Positions 1-7,687 of a stretch of DNA of 64,000 nt are shown here, one piece after another. This DNA comes from Syntrophorhabdaceae bacterium. GTDB lineage: Bacteria > Desulfobacterota > Syntrophorhabdia > Syntrophorhabdales > Syntrophorhabdaceae. The notes below the pieces were generated by a model. The model did no database searches. It was given only the letters and a program-made list of their open reading frames with translations, and was not told the DNA's origin. The stretch covers positions 124,001 to 188,000 of the forward strand of contig DASXUJ010000062.1 in the NCBI GenBank assembly GCA_036504895.1, given 5' to 3'. Every line of letters starts with the position of its first letter. Positions within the stretch are counted from its first letter, which is position 1. Position numbers and translations under genes: made by a program.

Positions 1-84
1 ACCCGACCAAAACAATGACAAAACAAGCATAATGATGCAATACCCGATAACGGAACTGCCCCTTCTCTTCATCCGTCTGATCAT
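1..84 (-). CDS. N-terminal fragment of an exported or membrane protein (runs off window)
   Basis: The frame is open for 28 codons from an ATG at 84 to the left edge. It has a G-rich Shine-Dalgarno-like run about 4 nt upstream. The peptide begins with a basic stretch (MIRRMKRR) followed by a hydrophobic run (IGYCIIMLVLSLFW), which is the n- and h-region of a signal peptide or membrane anchor. The rest of the gene lies outside the window, so no family can be named. A sigma70-like promoter at 224-252 points toward it. A second in-frame ATG at 72 is an alternative start. Confidence 0.5.
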   Translation of the reverse strand, partial: MIRRMKRRGSSVIGYCIIMLVLSLFWSG

Positions 85-223
85 TTTTCCCCCCAGGAAT
101 TCGGCCGTAATTCTGATATTCTCATCGGCAGCCTTTTTATAAAATGTGTGTATTGGCACTCTGACTTTGTCGGAGAATTATTGCTTTTTTGGCAGCTGAA
201 TCCTCCGCGACATTCATCCTAGA

Positions 224-252
224 AGAGTATCGTGATTAGTCTAATTTTTCAA
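224..252 (-). promoter_or_regulatory. Sigma70-like promoter for the leftward gene at the window edge
   Basis: On the minus strand a TTGAAA (-35, 247-252) is followed after 17 bp by TACTCT (-10, 224-229). The next reading frame downstream starts at 84, so the leader would be about 130 nt. Otherwise 85-416 holds no gene that I can support. Confidence 0.4.
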
Positions 253-416
253 GTGCTTTGACGAAGATGCCCGTCATGATTGCCCTCGCCTCAAGGCATG
301 GACACGATCTCTTGTCAATAAAGGAAGTTCGTTCTGTGCCTGGATAAATCATACACAGTCAATCATATTTACCGGTGGGAAAAATTGATCGTAGGGCGTG
401 CACCCCATACGGAACA

Positions 417-1316
417 TCATCCCATCTTCGCCATCTGGGACTGGAACTGCTCTTTAAACTTCTTCAGCACTTTGTTTTCTATCTGCCGTACCCGCTCGCG
501 AGAGATTTGAAATATTTCGCCGATCTCCTGAAGGGTCAGGGGCTCTTCGGCAAGGGTTCGCTGGTCGAAAATAAATTTTTCTTTATCGTTTAAACCGCCT
601 TTAAATTCCGTGACTTTCTTCGAGAGCCTTTCCGATTCCTCTTTGCGGCTCACGATCTCCTCCACGTCCTCGTCCGTTTTCATGGTATCCATGATCGTGT
701 CGTCGCTTCCGTCATGGACCGGCGCTTCGAGGGAGATGTCCGTAAAGGCCAATCGCTGCTGCATGCAGTCGACTTCTTCCTCTTTCACTTCCAGGATGCC
801 GGCGAGCACTTTCGGCTCCGGATAAACACCCAGGGCCTCGAGCTTCTGCTTCTCCTTGTTCAGCCGGTAGAAAAGTTTGCGCTGGCCCTGTGTGGTCCCT
901 ACCTTTACAAGACTCCATGAGTCCATTATATGCTTTAGAATATAGGCCCTGATCCAGAAGGAGGCATAGGTAGAAAATTTAGTGCCTTTATAGGGATTAT
1001 ATTTTTTCACTGCGTGGAGGAGTCCCACGTTTCCCTCCTGGATTAGATCCAGAATATTTAAATAGGAGTTGTAATATTCCAGGGATATCTTAACCACAAG
1101 CCGCAGATTGGCCATCACAAGCCTCTGGGCTGCATCGAGGTCCTGGTTTTCAAAAGCGAGGCGTGATACTTCGAACTCCTTTTCCCGCGACAGGACCGGG
1201 TATTTCGATACCTCCGCAAGGTATGTCTTCAACGGATCAAACGGGATTGGGAGGTCCTGGCTCTCCTTCTTCCCGGAATGTTCCTGAGGGGTCTCAGCGC
1301 TCATATCGTCAGTCAT
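417..1316 (-). CDS. rpoH: RNA polymerase sigma factor, RpoH (sigma-32) family
   Basis: A 299-aa sigma70-family protein, close to the usual 280-300 aa of RpoH. Region 2 (about residues 60-135) has the core-binding and -10-recognition signature (LVVKISLEYY, NILDLIQEGNVGL, FSTYASFWIR). It is followed by a version of the RpoH box, QRKLFYRLNKEK, which is what separates sigma-32 from RpoD and FliA. Region 4 at the C-terminus carries the -35-binding helix-turn-helix (LTLQEIGEIFQISRERVRQIE). Region 1.1 is absent, as in other group 3 factors. It would direct heat-shock/proteostasis transcription. It is transcribed alone, with a promoter about 165 bp upstream, giving a long leader. The neighbouring genes give no functional hint. 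Confidence 0.9.
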   Translation of the reverse strand: MTDDMSAETPQEHSGKKESQDLPIPFDPLKTYLAEVSKYPVLSREKEFEVSRLAFENQDLDAAQRLVMANLRLVVKISLEYYNSYLNILDLIQEGNVGLLHAVKKYNPYKGTKFSTYASFWIRAYILKHIMDSWSLVKVGTTQGQRKLFYRLNKEKQKLEALGVYPEPKVLAGILEVKEEEVDCMQQRLAFTDISLEAPVHDGSDDTIMDTMKTDEDVEEIVSRKEESERLSKKVTEFKGGLNDKEKFIFDQRTLAEEPLTLQEIGEIFQISRERVRQIENKVLKKFKEQFQSQMAKMG

Positions 1317-1482
1317 CTCTTACGAATCTCCTTACCGACAGGACGGCCTTTCCCGTCGACCCGGTGAACCTTTATTCCAAGGTCTTCCGACTCGCCGGCG
1401 CCGGCCTGTGTAGTTACGGTACCCGGTAACGAGCACCGGTCTGCCCCTCCCGACCTGGCCCGTCCTCACACGACTTTTACAG

Positions 1483-1511
1483 AATATAAGCACCTTTTTT
1501 GGGGTTGTCAT
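1483..1511 (-). promoter_or_regulatory. Probable rpoH promoter
   Basis: Minus strand: ATGACA (-35, 1506-1511), a 17-bp spacer, then TATATT (-10, 1483-1488). Transcription would start near 1476, about 160 nt before the rpoH ATG. The leader contains G+C-rich self-complementary stretches near 1399-1440. The rest of 1512-1691 holds no gene. Confidence 0.45.
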
Positions 1512-1691
1512 GAAAGATTAATTCGAATAATAACTTTTTTTCACTCGGGGGAGTGGTCCGAAAAAGACACAATTTGCGGAGAGAGGTTCAATCTATCGAC
1601 GCTGGGGGTATGAGGCCGATCTGCAGTTCAATTGCGTTTGATGCGGCGCCGGCCGGTCTCGGAAGATTGAAAACCGGCCTTATTCCTCCCG

Positions 1692-1871
1692 TTATTCCTT
1701 ATCTTCCTTTTTTACCGGTTTGTCGCCTTCTTCGGGCTCGTGCACCGATTTCTTGAACCCCTTGATAGCCTTGCCTACCGCCCCGCCGATTTCCGGAAGC
1801 TTTCCCGCCCCGAAAATAAGAACTACTATTACAAGAATGATGATAAGTTCAGGCGCGCCGAGTCCAAACAT
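1692..1871 (-). CDS. tatA: Twin-arginine translocase subunit TatA/E
   Basis: A 59-aa protein with the TatA layout: a short N-terminus, one membrane helix (residues 9-20), the invariant Phe-Gly at 20-21, an amphipathic helix beginning [18 protein letters not shown], and a short charged tail rich in Glu and Lys. The start ATG at 1871 follows an AGGAGCG Shine-Dalgarno. TatA oligomers form the conduit that moves folded proteins across the inner membrane, together with TatC. No tatC or tatB is nearby. The divergent gene at 2210 encodes a protein with a clear Tat signal, so this is a small Tat gene beside a likely client. Confidence 0.92.
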   Translation of the reverse strand: MFGLGAPELIIILVIVVLIFGAGKLPEIGGAVGKAIKGFKKSVHEPEEGDKPVKKEDKE

Positions 1872-1903
1872 TTATTCGCTCCTTTTTTTACGTTTATCGA
1901 TAT

Positions 1904-1932
1904 ATAATAGTACCGTAAATTAACCCGGTCAA
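1904..1932 (-). promoter_or_regulatory. tatA promoter
   Basis: Minus strand TTGACC (-35, 1927-1932), 17-bp spacer, TATTAT (-10, 1904-1909). It lies about 33 bp upstream of the tatA start codon, in the correct orientation. Confidence 0.6.
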
Positions 1933-2168
1933 CAGGTTATTTTACGGGTATGGCTCTGTCCCTTCCCTTTATCCCGTGATTGTAGTCCTTTCCCCTTAGA
2001 ACGCATGGGAGACCTGCCCCCTCTGTACGATAATATATCCATTCACACCGCTTTTTTATTGATAATTACAGGAAATTGCGGGAGAATCTATATACATGAA
2101 GGGGCCGGGCACTGTCACGGAATAGAGTCCTGTGATGACCGGAGCGTCGGTCTTCTCTCTCCGGTCCT

Positions 2169-2177
2169 TGTTATAAT
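2169..2177 (+). promoter_or_regulatory. Extended -10 promoter for the flavoprotein/cytochrome genes
   Basis: A consensus TATAAT (2172-2177) preceded by the TGn extension, with no convincing -35. The leader to the ATG at 2210 would be about 26 nt and ends in a strong AGGAGG. Apart from this and the tatA promoter, 1872-2209 contains no gene. Confidence 0.45.
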
Positions 2178-2209
2178 CCGGCAAATCTATTAAATATCAG
2201 GAGGTTTAT

Positions 2210-3760
2210 ATGAGCGAAGACACAAAAAAACCGAAGAACTTATCGAGACGCGATTTTCTGAAAACTACAGGTGGCGTTGCGGCAATAGCGGGTATGACGG
2301 TGGGCGCGCTGGCAGGTACCGCGAAAGAGTCTTCAGCGGCAGCAGGTCCGATGCCCAAAAAATGGGATGACGCCTATGATGTCATTGTAGTGGGCACGGG
2401 ATTTGCCGGTCTCGCCGCAGCCATCGAGGCAAAGAACGCGAGGGCAACCGTGGCCGTCATTGAGAAAATGCCGGTCCACGGGGGCAATTCCATTATCAAC
2501 GGCGGAGATTTCTGCGCCCCGGACACAAAATTGCAGAAGGCGGCAGGGGTCCAGGATTCCGCCGAGCTCATGTACAAGGATATGATGAAAGCAGGGCAGT
2601 ACCTGAACCAACCGGAATTGGCCAAGACGGTTGCCTACGGCGCCAAAGATGCACTTGAATGGTGCGAGAGCCTTGGAGCCCGATTTACCAAACTCGGTTT
2701 CCATGGAGGACATTCGGTAAAAAGGGCCAACCAGACGGTTAATGCGTCCGGTTCGGAAGTGGTCAATAAACTTTACGATAAAGCCAATGCTGTCGGAGCC
2801 AAGATAGAGACCCGTACAAAGATGGTGCGCCTCATCGCGAACAAGGATGGCAGGATTGTGGGCATGGAAGTAAAGAAGGGTTATAAATTCCCTGATGAGA
2901 ATTCAGGCAAAACAGCCTTTATCAAAGCAAAGAAGGCAGTGATCCTGACTTCCGGCGGTTTCTCGCGGGATCTACCCCTTCGCCAGTTGCAGGACCCGCG
3001 CCTCAATGACAGGTTTGAGTCCACGAACCAGCCCGGCGCAACAGGCGAGGCATTGCTGGCCGCGTGCATGGCGGGAGCCATGGACCTTCAGATGGACTGG
3101 ATCCAGCTTGGTCCCTGGACGAGCCCCGACGAAAAAGGATTCGGCCATGTCCCCCTCTTTTGCGAGCGTCTCGTCGGCTACGGGCCCATGATTAATCCCA
3201 AGACAGGCAAACGCTTCTTCAAGGAAACAGGAAACAGGAAAGAGCGAGCGGACGCGATCATCCTTGTCGGTGATCCCGTTATCATTATGGGAGATTCCTA
3301 TGCGGTGCCGAAACAGGTATTCCCCAATGCCCTTCAGAAAGGGATGGAGGCGGGGGCCATTAAGAAATTCGACACCCTTGAGGATCTTGCGAAATTCTAT
3401 AATATGCCGGTTGATGTCTTCAAAAAAGAGATTGATCGTTGGAATTCGTTCGTGGAACAGAAGAAGGATGCCGATTTCGACTGTATGATCTTCCCCGATG
3501 CAAAACCCACGGTTACCGCACCTTTTTATGCGGCCAGGCTCTGGCCTAAGGTCCACCACACGATGGGCGGGCTGGTGATCGATAAGAATGCCCAGGTAAA
3601 GGGGTTTGACTTCAAGCCGGTAAAAGGGCTTTATGCCGCCGGTGAGGTGACGGGCGGAGTACATGGGGCCGTGCGTCTTGGCGGGGTTGCCATGGCCGAC
3701 TGCGTGGTCTTCGGTCGTATTGCAGGCAAGAACGCCGCAAAGGAAAAGGCCTGGGGCTGA
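2210..3760 (+). CDS. Tat-exported flavocytochrome c / fumarate-reductase-type FAD protein
   Basis: A 516-aa periplasmic FAD enzyme. Residues 1-46 are a Tat signal (LSRRDFLK, twin Arg 13-14). The FAD-binding GxGxxG is at 62-67. Substrate-site elements of the FccA/fumarate reductase family are present: HHTMGG (449-454), R489 in GAVRLGG, and R343 (GNRKER), which aligns with the catalytic Arg402 of Shewanella FccA. E319 aligns with FccA Glu378, but the position of proton-relay Arg381 appears to be Val322 and the usual GANRLGG is GAVRLGG, so the substrate may not be fumarate (other enoates or urocanate-like acids are possible). There is no heme domain in this protein. The next gene supplies one. 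It starts at an ATG after AGGAGG. Confidence 0.85.
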   Translation: MSEDTKKPKNLSRRDFLKTTGGVAAIAGMTVGALAGTAKESSAAAGPMPKKWDDAYDVIVVGTGFAGLAAAIEAKNARATVAVIEKMPVHGGNSIINGGDFCAPDTKLQKAAGVQDSAELMYKDMMKAGQYLNQPELAKTVAYGAKDALEWCESLGARFTKLGFHGGHSVKRANQTVNASGSEVVNKLYDKANAVGAKIETRTKMVRLIANKDGRIVGMEVKKGYKFPDENSGKTAFIKAKKAVILTSGGFSRDLPLRQLQDPRLNDRFESTNQPGATGEALLAACMAGAMDLQMDWIQLGPWTSPDEKGFGHVPLFCERLVGYGPMINPKTGKRFFKETGNRKERADAIILVGDPVIIMGDSYAVPKQVFPNALQKGMEAGAIKKFDTLEDLAKFYNMPVDVFKKEIDRWNSFVEQKKDADFDCMIFPDAKPTVTAPFYAARLWPKVHHTMGGLVIDKNAQVKGFDFKPVKGLYAAGEVTGGVHGAVRLGGVAMADCVVFGRIAGKNAAKEKAWG

Positions 3761-3778
3761 TTTTTTGAAATAATGGAT

Positions 3779-3811
3779 GGAGAGGAAGGGGCGCTCGTTG
3801 CCCTTTCCTCC
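3779..3811 (+). other. Intercistronic stem-loop
   Basis: A purine-rich arm at 3779-3792 can pair imperfectly with a pyrimidine-rich arm at 3800-3811 between the flavoprotein and cytochrome genes. It has no U-run directly after it, so it is better read as an mRNA processing or stability hairpin than as a terminator. Confidence 0.3.
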
Positions 3812-3867
3812 TTCCTTAACCTCCCGGGTTCTCCCGCGGCATTCCCCTTAAAGGGAAAGGAGATATT

Positions 3868-4410
3868 ATGAGACGCGGCGACACCAGCCTTAAAATATCG
3901 GAGCGCTACGGCAGGCTCCTGATCGGTCTCTCTCTCGCCTTCATCCTGCTCTCGACCATGGCGACGAACGTCATGGCCGTACCCAAAAAACTCGCCACTG
4001 CGAAACCGGGCGATTGTGCGGCCTGCCACGGGAGCGAAAAGAGGCTTCCTCAGGACCATAAAGCCACAAAAGGCATGTCATACCAGGCGTGCCTCGAGTG
4101 TCACGAGAAAAGCGGGCCCATGAGCCTTACCGGTAAAATGCCGGGAAGCCACATGCACCAGATCTCAGGCATCACGTGTACGAAATGTCATGGCAAAGTC
4201 AAAAAACCTGAGGAAGTGAAAATGAAGCAGTGTGTGGCATGCCACAATACGGATAAAATCGCTGAGAAAACGGCAAAGGTAAAACCTCAGAATCCACATG
4301 AGTCTCCTCACTACGGCAGGACTCTGGACTGTAACTTGTGCCATCACCAACACGGGAAATCAGAAAACTACTGCAATCAGTGTCATAAGTTTGATTATAA
4401 AGTGCCTTGA
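3868..4410 (+). CDS. Periplasmic hexaheme cytochrome c, electron donor to the flavoprotein
   Basis: A 180-aa protein with a basic N-terminus, a hydrophobic helix (about residues 17-30) and a signal-peptidase-like VMA/V site near 37. Six CxxCH heme c motifs follow: CAACH, CLECH, CTKCH, CVACH, CNLCH and CNQCH. The end (CHKFD..VP) resembles the tetraheme domain of flavocytochrome c3, but that family has four hemes. It lies 107 bp downstream of the flavoprotein in the same direction, with an AAGGAG site before the ATG. The inferred role is to pass electrons from a membrane quinol dehydrogenase or other cytochrome to the FAD subunit. If the hydrophobic stretch is not cleaved it would act as a membrane anchor. 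Confidence 0.85.
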   Translation: MRRGDTSLKISERYGRLLIGLSLAFILLSTMATNVMAVPKKLATAKPGDCAACHGSEKRLPQDHKATKGMSYQACLECHEKSGPMSLTGKMPGSHMHQISGITCTKCHGKVKKPEEVKMKQCVACHNTDKIAEKTAKVKPQNPHESPHYGRTLDCNLCHHQHGKSENYCNQCHKFDYKVP

Positions 4411-4429
4411 GAGAGACCCGTTTTGGGTG

Positions 4430-4459
4430 AAGGGAAGGCTTCGGCCTTCCCTTTTTTTA
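4430..4459 (+). terminator. Rho-independent terminator after the cytochrome gene
   Basis: A perfect 10-bp stem (4430-4439 with 4444-4453) capped by a TTCG tetraloop and followed by a run of seven T. It ends the flavoprotein-cytochrome transcription unit. Confidence 0.85.
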
Positions 4460-4479
4460 TTCGCCGGACATGGGATGAT

Positions 4480-4944
4480 TTATCTCTTGGGTGGGGTCTT
4501 CTTTGCGGGTGCAGCCTTCTTTTTGGCTTCCGCCGCTGTCTGACGCTCCCTGGCAACCTCGGCCTGGCGTCGCTGCTGGGCCTTCATGGCGTCGATCTCA
4601 TTCCGGAGCTGACTCACCTCTGTTTTCAACCTGTTCCGTTCCTTATTCATGCCTTCAACAGCCGAGTCGAAGCCGGTCTGCATGGTGGAAAGCTGTCCCC
4701 TGATCCCTTTCACTTCGTTCAGCTCGGTATTGAGAGCCGCCATTTTTGCCGCAAGAAAAGCTACAGCGCCCCCTAAGAGCACCATGAGGATAATCAGTAC
4801 CAGCGAAAGAAGGGGTATTTTCTTTATAAAGGAAGGGATCTTCTCTTTTTTCTCTTCTTTTTTTGCATATCCCCGGGTGACGGAAAAATCGGGGAACCCG
4901 TCCATGTTGTTCGTTCCCTTATCGTCTTCATCAAAAATGGGCAT
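4480..4944 (-). CDS. Small single-pass membrane protein with coiled coil, function unknown
   Basis: A 154-aa protein read from the ATG at 4944, which is preceded by TTGGAGGTG. An acidic N-terminus (MPIFDEDD) and a Lys/Glu-rich stretch lead into one membrane helix at about 43-66. A long heptad-like helix follows (about 70-135, rich in Leu, Glu, Arg, Gln). The tail is Lys/Ala/Pro-rich (AKKKAAPAKKTPPKR). I do not recognise a family. The layout suggests a membrane-anchored coiled-coil scaffold. It is transcribed convergently with the cytochrome unit and divergently from the HNH gene. Confidence 0.7.
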   Translation of the reverse strand: MPIFDEDDKGTNNMDGFPDFSVTRGYAKKEEKKEKIPSFIKKIPLLSLVLIILMVLLGGAVAFLAAKMAALNTELNEVKGIRGQLSTMQTGFDSAVEGMNKERNRLKTEVSQLRNEIDAMKAQQRRQAEVARERQTAAEAKKKAAPAKKTPPKR

Positions 4945-5168
4945 AAAGCACCTCCAACGCATGAAAAACCTTCTCCCCTTAATATCACAGATCGACCCGC
5001 TATGCCACAAAAAACTTGCCGACCCGCCGGGTCTTATCCCGTCACGAACTAAGACTGGGGCATGAAGCCGGCACTCTGCCTCTTCAGTGCTGCCCTCTCA
5101 GAAACCCGGCGCTCCTTTTCACCGGAGATGCCTTGTGCTCTCAGGGTTGGTGCGTCGGGTAAAGATTC

Positions 5169-5197
5169 TTGACAAGGATGTTCAAAAAACGTTACCT
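5169..5197 (+). promoter_or_regulatory. Candidate promoter for the HNH-HIT-phosphorylase genes
   Basis: A consensus TTGACA (5169-5174) is followed after 17 bp by TTACCT (5192-5197), a weak -10. The predicted start site would lie only a few bases before the ATG at 5212, which has no Shine-Dalgarno. Confidence 0.35.
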
Positions 5198-5211
5198 TTT
5201 TGCGACGGTTT

Positions 5212-5724
5212 ATGGACAGGACGCTTCTTCTCAATACCACTTTTGAGCCTTTGAGCGTCCTCTCTTGGAAGAAAGCAGTGACCCTTGTATTTCTTGGTAA
5301 GGTAGAGGTCCTGAAGGAATATGAACGGGAGATCAAGGGGGTCTCTTCCAGGATGAGGCAGCCTGCGGTTATCAGGCTTCTAAAGCTCGTCCGCAACCAT
5401 CATATGAGCGTCAAGTTCTCGAGGAGGAATATCTTCCTGAGAGATAACCATACGTGCCAATACTGCGGGAAGAAATTCGACGGCAAAAGCCTGACCTGCG
5501 ATCACATTATCCCGAAATCAAGGGGCGGTTCATCGGAATGGACCAATATCGTGACCTCATGCACTCATTGCAATTTGAAAAAAGGGGACAAGCTCCCCGA
5601 AGAAACGGGAATGCATCCCCGCAAAAGACCCTCGCGACCGAACGGTTTCTACATGATCATGCTTCTGGTAGGGGTGAATAGGATGCCCGATTACTGGAAA
5701 GACTATGTATTCCTGAAGGATTGA
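5212..5724 (+). CDS. HNH endonuclease family protein
   Basis: A 170-aa protein of the common bacterial HNH family. The N-terminal half has the usual opening (LLLNTTFEPLSVLSWKKA). The nuclease domain at about residues 80-130 has two zinc-binding CxxC pairs (CQYC and CTHC) around the HNH core DHIIPKSRGG and the Asn of WTNIV. Such proteins are metal-dependent DNA nucleases whose cellular task is mostly unknown. No restriction-modification or phage gene is nearby. The ATG at 5212 was chosen because it matches the family start; an in-frame TTG at 5200 is the alternative. The next gene follows after 1 bp. Confidence 0.85.
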   Translation: MDRTLLLNTTFEPLSVLSWKKAVTLVFLGKVEVLKEYEREIKGVSSRMRQPAVIRLLKLVRNHHMSVKFSRRNIFLRDNHTCQYCGKKFDGKSLTCDHIIPKSRGGSSEWTNIVTSCTHCNLKKGDKLPEETGMHPRKRPSRPNGFYMIMLLVGVNRMPDYWKDYVFLKD

Positions 5725-5725
5725 T

Positions 5726-6217
5726 ATGGACAGAATATGGGCGCCCTGGAGAATGGAATATGTCGGCGGAGGTGCTGACCGGAAAGATGGGAAATGCTTT
5801 CTCTGTGTCGGGGAAGGAGATGACGAGCGATCTCTCGTAGTAGGCCGGCAAGGCTCCGCTTTTGTCATCATGAACCGCTATCCATATACCAATGGACACG
5901 TTATGGTGGTTCCTGTGCGCCATGTCGGGTCTATTGAGCATTTGCCCGACGAGGAGGCTCTCGACATGATAAGGCTCGTGAAGATCATGTCCGCCATCTT
6001 CAAGGAAGATTTCGAGGCACACGGGGTCAATATCGGGATCAATTCAGGCAGGGCGGCCGGCGCAGGGCTTGAAGACCATTTCCACATTCACATGGTGCCC
6101 CGATGGTTCGGTGATACAAATTTCATGACCGTCGAGGGAGAGGTGAGGGTTATCTCCGAACATATCACGGAATCCTACAGGAGATTGAAGAGAAGGTTCG
6201 TTGAAAAAGTTCTTTGA
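5726..6217 (+). CDS. HIT-family nucleotide hydrolase/phosphorylase (Ap4A-type)
   Basis: A 163-aa histidine-triad protein. It begins with DRIWAPWRMEYV, typical of the bacterial Ap4A phosphorylase-like branch, and has a CFLC pair near residue 24. The catalytic triad is H118-F-H120-I-H122 followed by MVPRW. Enzymes of this type cleave dinucleoside polyphosphates or nucleotidyl adducts through a nucleotidyl-histidine intermediate. It sits 1 bp after the HNH gene and overlaps the following phosphorylase by 17 bp, so the three are co-translated, and the pair suggests a nucleotide-salvage or clean-up role. Confidence 0.88.
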   Translation: MDRIWAPWRMEYVGGGADRKDGKCFLCVGEGDDERSLVVGRQGSAFVIMNRYPYTNGHVMVVPVRHVGSIEHLPDEEALDMIRLVKIMSAIFKEDFEAHGVNIGINSGRAAGAGLEDHFHIHMVPRWFGDTNFMTVEGEVRVISEHITESYRRLKRRFVEKVL

Positions 6218-6944
6218 TCCTTCCCCTCCTGTTCTGACTCCCCATGACATTGTCACGGCTCTTACGGGGAGAAAAGAAAAGGAGCTTCTTCTTCCGAAAA
6301 GGGCGATAATCACTTTCGCCGCGGGAGACCTCAATTTTGTAGTTCGTCAGAAAAAAGGCGTTCTTATCGATGCATGGTCGCCTTTCAAGCAGTTTTACCG
6401 GCTCGATGACACAAATACTATAATAACCCGTTCTTTTATCGGAGGCCCGGCCATTGCGGCCCTCGTGGAAGAGCTCACCGCCTTTGGCATTGAAGAGCTT
6501 ATCATGTGGGGCTATTGCGGGGCATTGAATGAAGAGCTCCTGGTGGGAGATGTGATTACGGCGGTGGGCGCCCTCAGAGAGGACGGCGTTTCACATCACT
6601 ACCCCGGAGAGGACCCGGTCGTGCAGTCGAACTGGCTGGAGGAGTGGCTGCCTCCGGCAAGGTCTCAGAGCTTTCATGAAGGGGTTATCTGGAGCTGCGA
6701 CGCCATATACAGGGAAACGGTCTCCAAGGTCTCGCAGTACCGTGATATGGGCATCAAGGCGGTGGAAATGGAAGCAGCATCTTTCTATGCCGTCTCAAGG
6801 TACAAGAACGTCAAAGGGATTGCCTTCCTCGTTGTCTCCGACCTCTTAAGCGGTGATAAATGGGTTGGTGGTTTCGGTACAAAGGCATTCAAAGCAGGCG
6901 CCCGGAAGCTTTCACAGTTCATCCTCGAGAGGGCGATCGTCTAA
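6201..6944 (+). CDS. Nucleoside phosphorylase (PNP/UDP family)
   Basis: A 247-aa protein of the hexameric PNP/uridine phosphorylase superfamily. Visible signatures are the phosphate-side loop (IMWGYCGALNEELLVGDVI, about residues 102-120) and the ribose-binding GIKAVEMEAASFYAVS, whose MEAA motif contacts the ribose hydroxyls. It would split nucleosides with phosphate to free base and ribose-1-phosphate. The substrate cannot be fixed from sequence; AMP nucleosidase or futalosine-type activity is also possible. The start is a TTG at 6201 after AGAAGG, inside the end of the HIT gene. A terminator hairpin follows. Confidence 0.8.
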   Translation: MKKFFDPSPPVLTPHDIVTALTGRKEKELLLPKRAIITFAAGDLNFVVRQKKGVLIDAWSPFKQFYRLDDTNTIITRSFIGGPAIAALVEELTAFGIEELIMWGYCGALNEELLVGDVITAVGALREDGVSHHYPGEDPVVQSNWLEEWLPPARSQSFHEGVIWSCDAIYRETVSKVSQYRDMGIKAVEMEAASFYAVSRYKNVKGIAFLVVSDLLSGDKWVGGFGTKAFKAGARKLSQFILERAIV

Positions 6945-6971
6945 ACCGGGTTGCCCCATGTTTCGGGGAAT

Positions 6972-7004
6972 AAAAAAAGGGCCGGTTATACCGGCCCTGA
7001 CTTT
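6972..7004. terminator. Bidirectional terminator between phosphorylase and rplC
   Basis: A 7-bp GGGCCGG/CCGGCCC stem (6979-6985 with 6991-6997) and TTATA loop. It is flanked by an A-run on the left, which is the U-run for rplC on the minus strand, and a T-rich stretch on the right serving the plus-strand operon. Confidence 0.8.
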
Positions 7005-7019
7005 TCGTTCCTTTCCGCC

Positions 7020-7661
7020 TTATTTTTTTACCGCTTTCTTTATTACCACTATACCATTGGTAGGTCCCGGAATAGCACCTTCGACCAAAAGAATATTGGT
7101 ATCGCCCCGCACGTCGACGACCTTCAGATTCTGTACCGTTACCTTCTCCGATCCCATATGACCCGGCATTTTCTTTCCCTTCATGGTTCTGCCGGGTGTC
7201 ATATTCTGTCCGATGGAGCCTCCGTGTCTGAAGAATTCATGGCTTCCACGCGACGCGGGAGCCCCTTTGAAATGAAATCTCTTCATGACGCCGGCAAAGC
7301 CTTTTCCTTTGGATGTGCCGGTAACGTCGACAAATTCTCCCGGCTCAAAAATATCTACTAAAACTTCCGCGCCCACTTCGTGAGCTTCAAGCTCTTCGGC
7401 TTTAACCCTGAATTCCTTCAGAAATTTCCTGGGCCCTACCCCGGCTTTAGTGAAATGGCCTGCGAGGGGTTTATTGACGCTTTTCACCTTTACCACTTCC
7501 TGGAACCCGAGCTGAATTCCGTCATATCCGTCATTGGAGACGGTCTTTTTCTGAACGACTGCACATGGACCCGCCTGAATTACCGTAACAGGTATGGCAG
7601 TTCCATCTTCTCCGAATATTTGTGTCATTCCGAGTTTTTTTCCAAGTAAACCGATTCCCAT
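7020..7661 (-). CDS. rplC: 50S ribosomal protein L3
   Basis: A 213-aa L3 of normal bacterial length. The start (GIGLLGKKLGMTQIF), the long central extension that reaches the peptidyl-transferase centre (GFAGVMKRFHFKGAPASRGSHEFFRHGGSIGQ) and the conserved PGRTMKGKKMPGHMG segment are all present, so it should be functional. L3 binds 23S rRNA early in 50S assembly. What is odd is the setting: rplC normally sits second in the S10 operon (rpsJ-rplC-rplD-rplW). Here it stands alone between a phosphorylase and ygiQ, with its own promoter, GGAGGTG ribosome site and terminator. Confidence 0.95.
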   Translation of the reverse strand: MGIGLLGKKLGMTQIFGEDGTAIPVTVIQAGPCAVVQKKTVSNDGYDGIQLGFQEVVKVKSVNKPLAGHFTKAGVGPRKFLKEFRVKAEELEAHEVGAEVLVDIFEPGEFVDVTGTSKGKGFAGVMKRFHFKGAPASRGSHEFFRHGGSIGQNMTPGRTMKGKKMPGHMGSEKVTVQNLKVVDVRGDTNILLVEGAIPGPTNGIVVIKKAVKK

Positions 7662-7687
7662 GGTCCTTCACCTCCGAAAAGTGTTAA

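Noticed and set aside
1630-1691. Terminator for tatA from the GGCCGGT/ACCGGCC pair
   Set aside because: The stem can form just after the tatA stop, but no U-run follows on the minus strand, so a terminator is not claimed.
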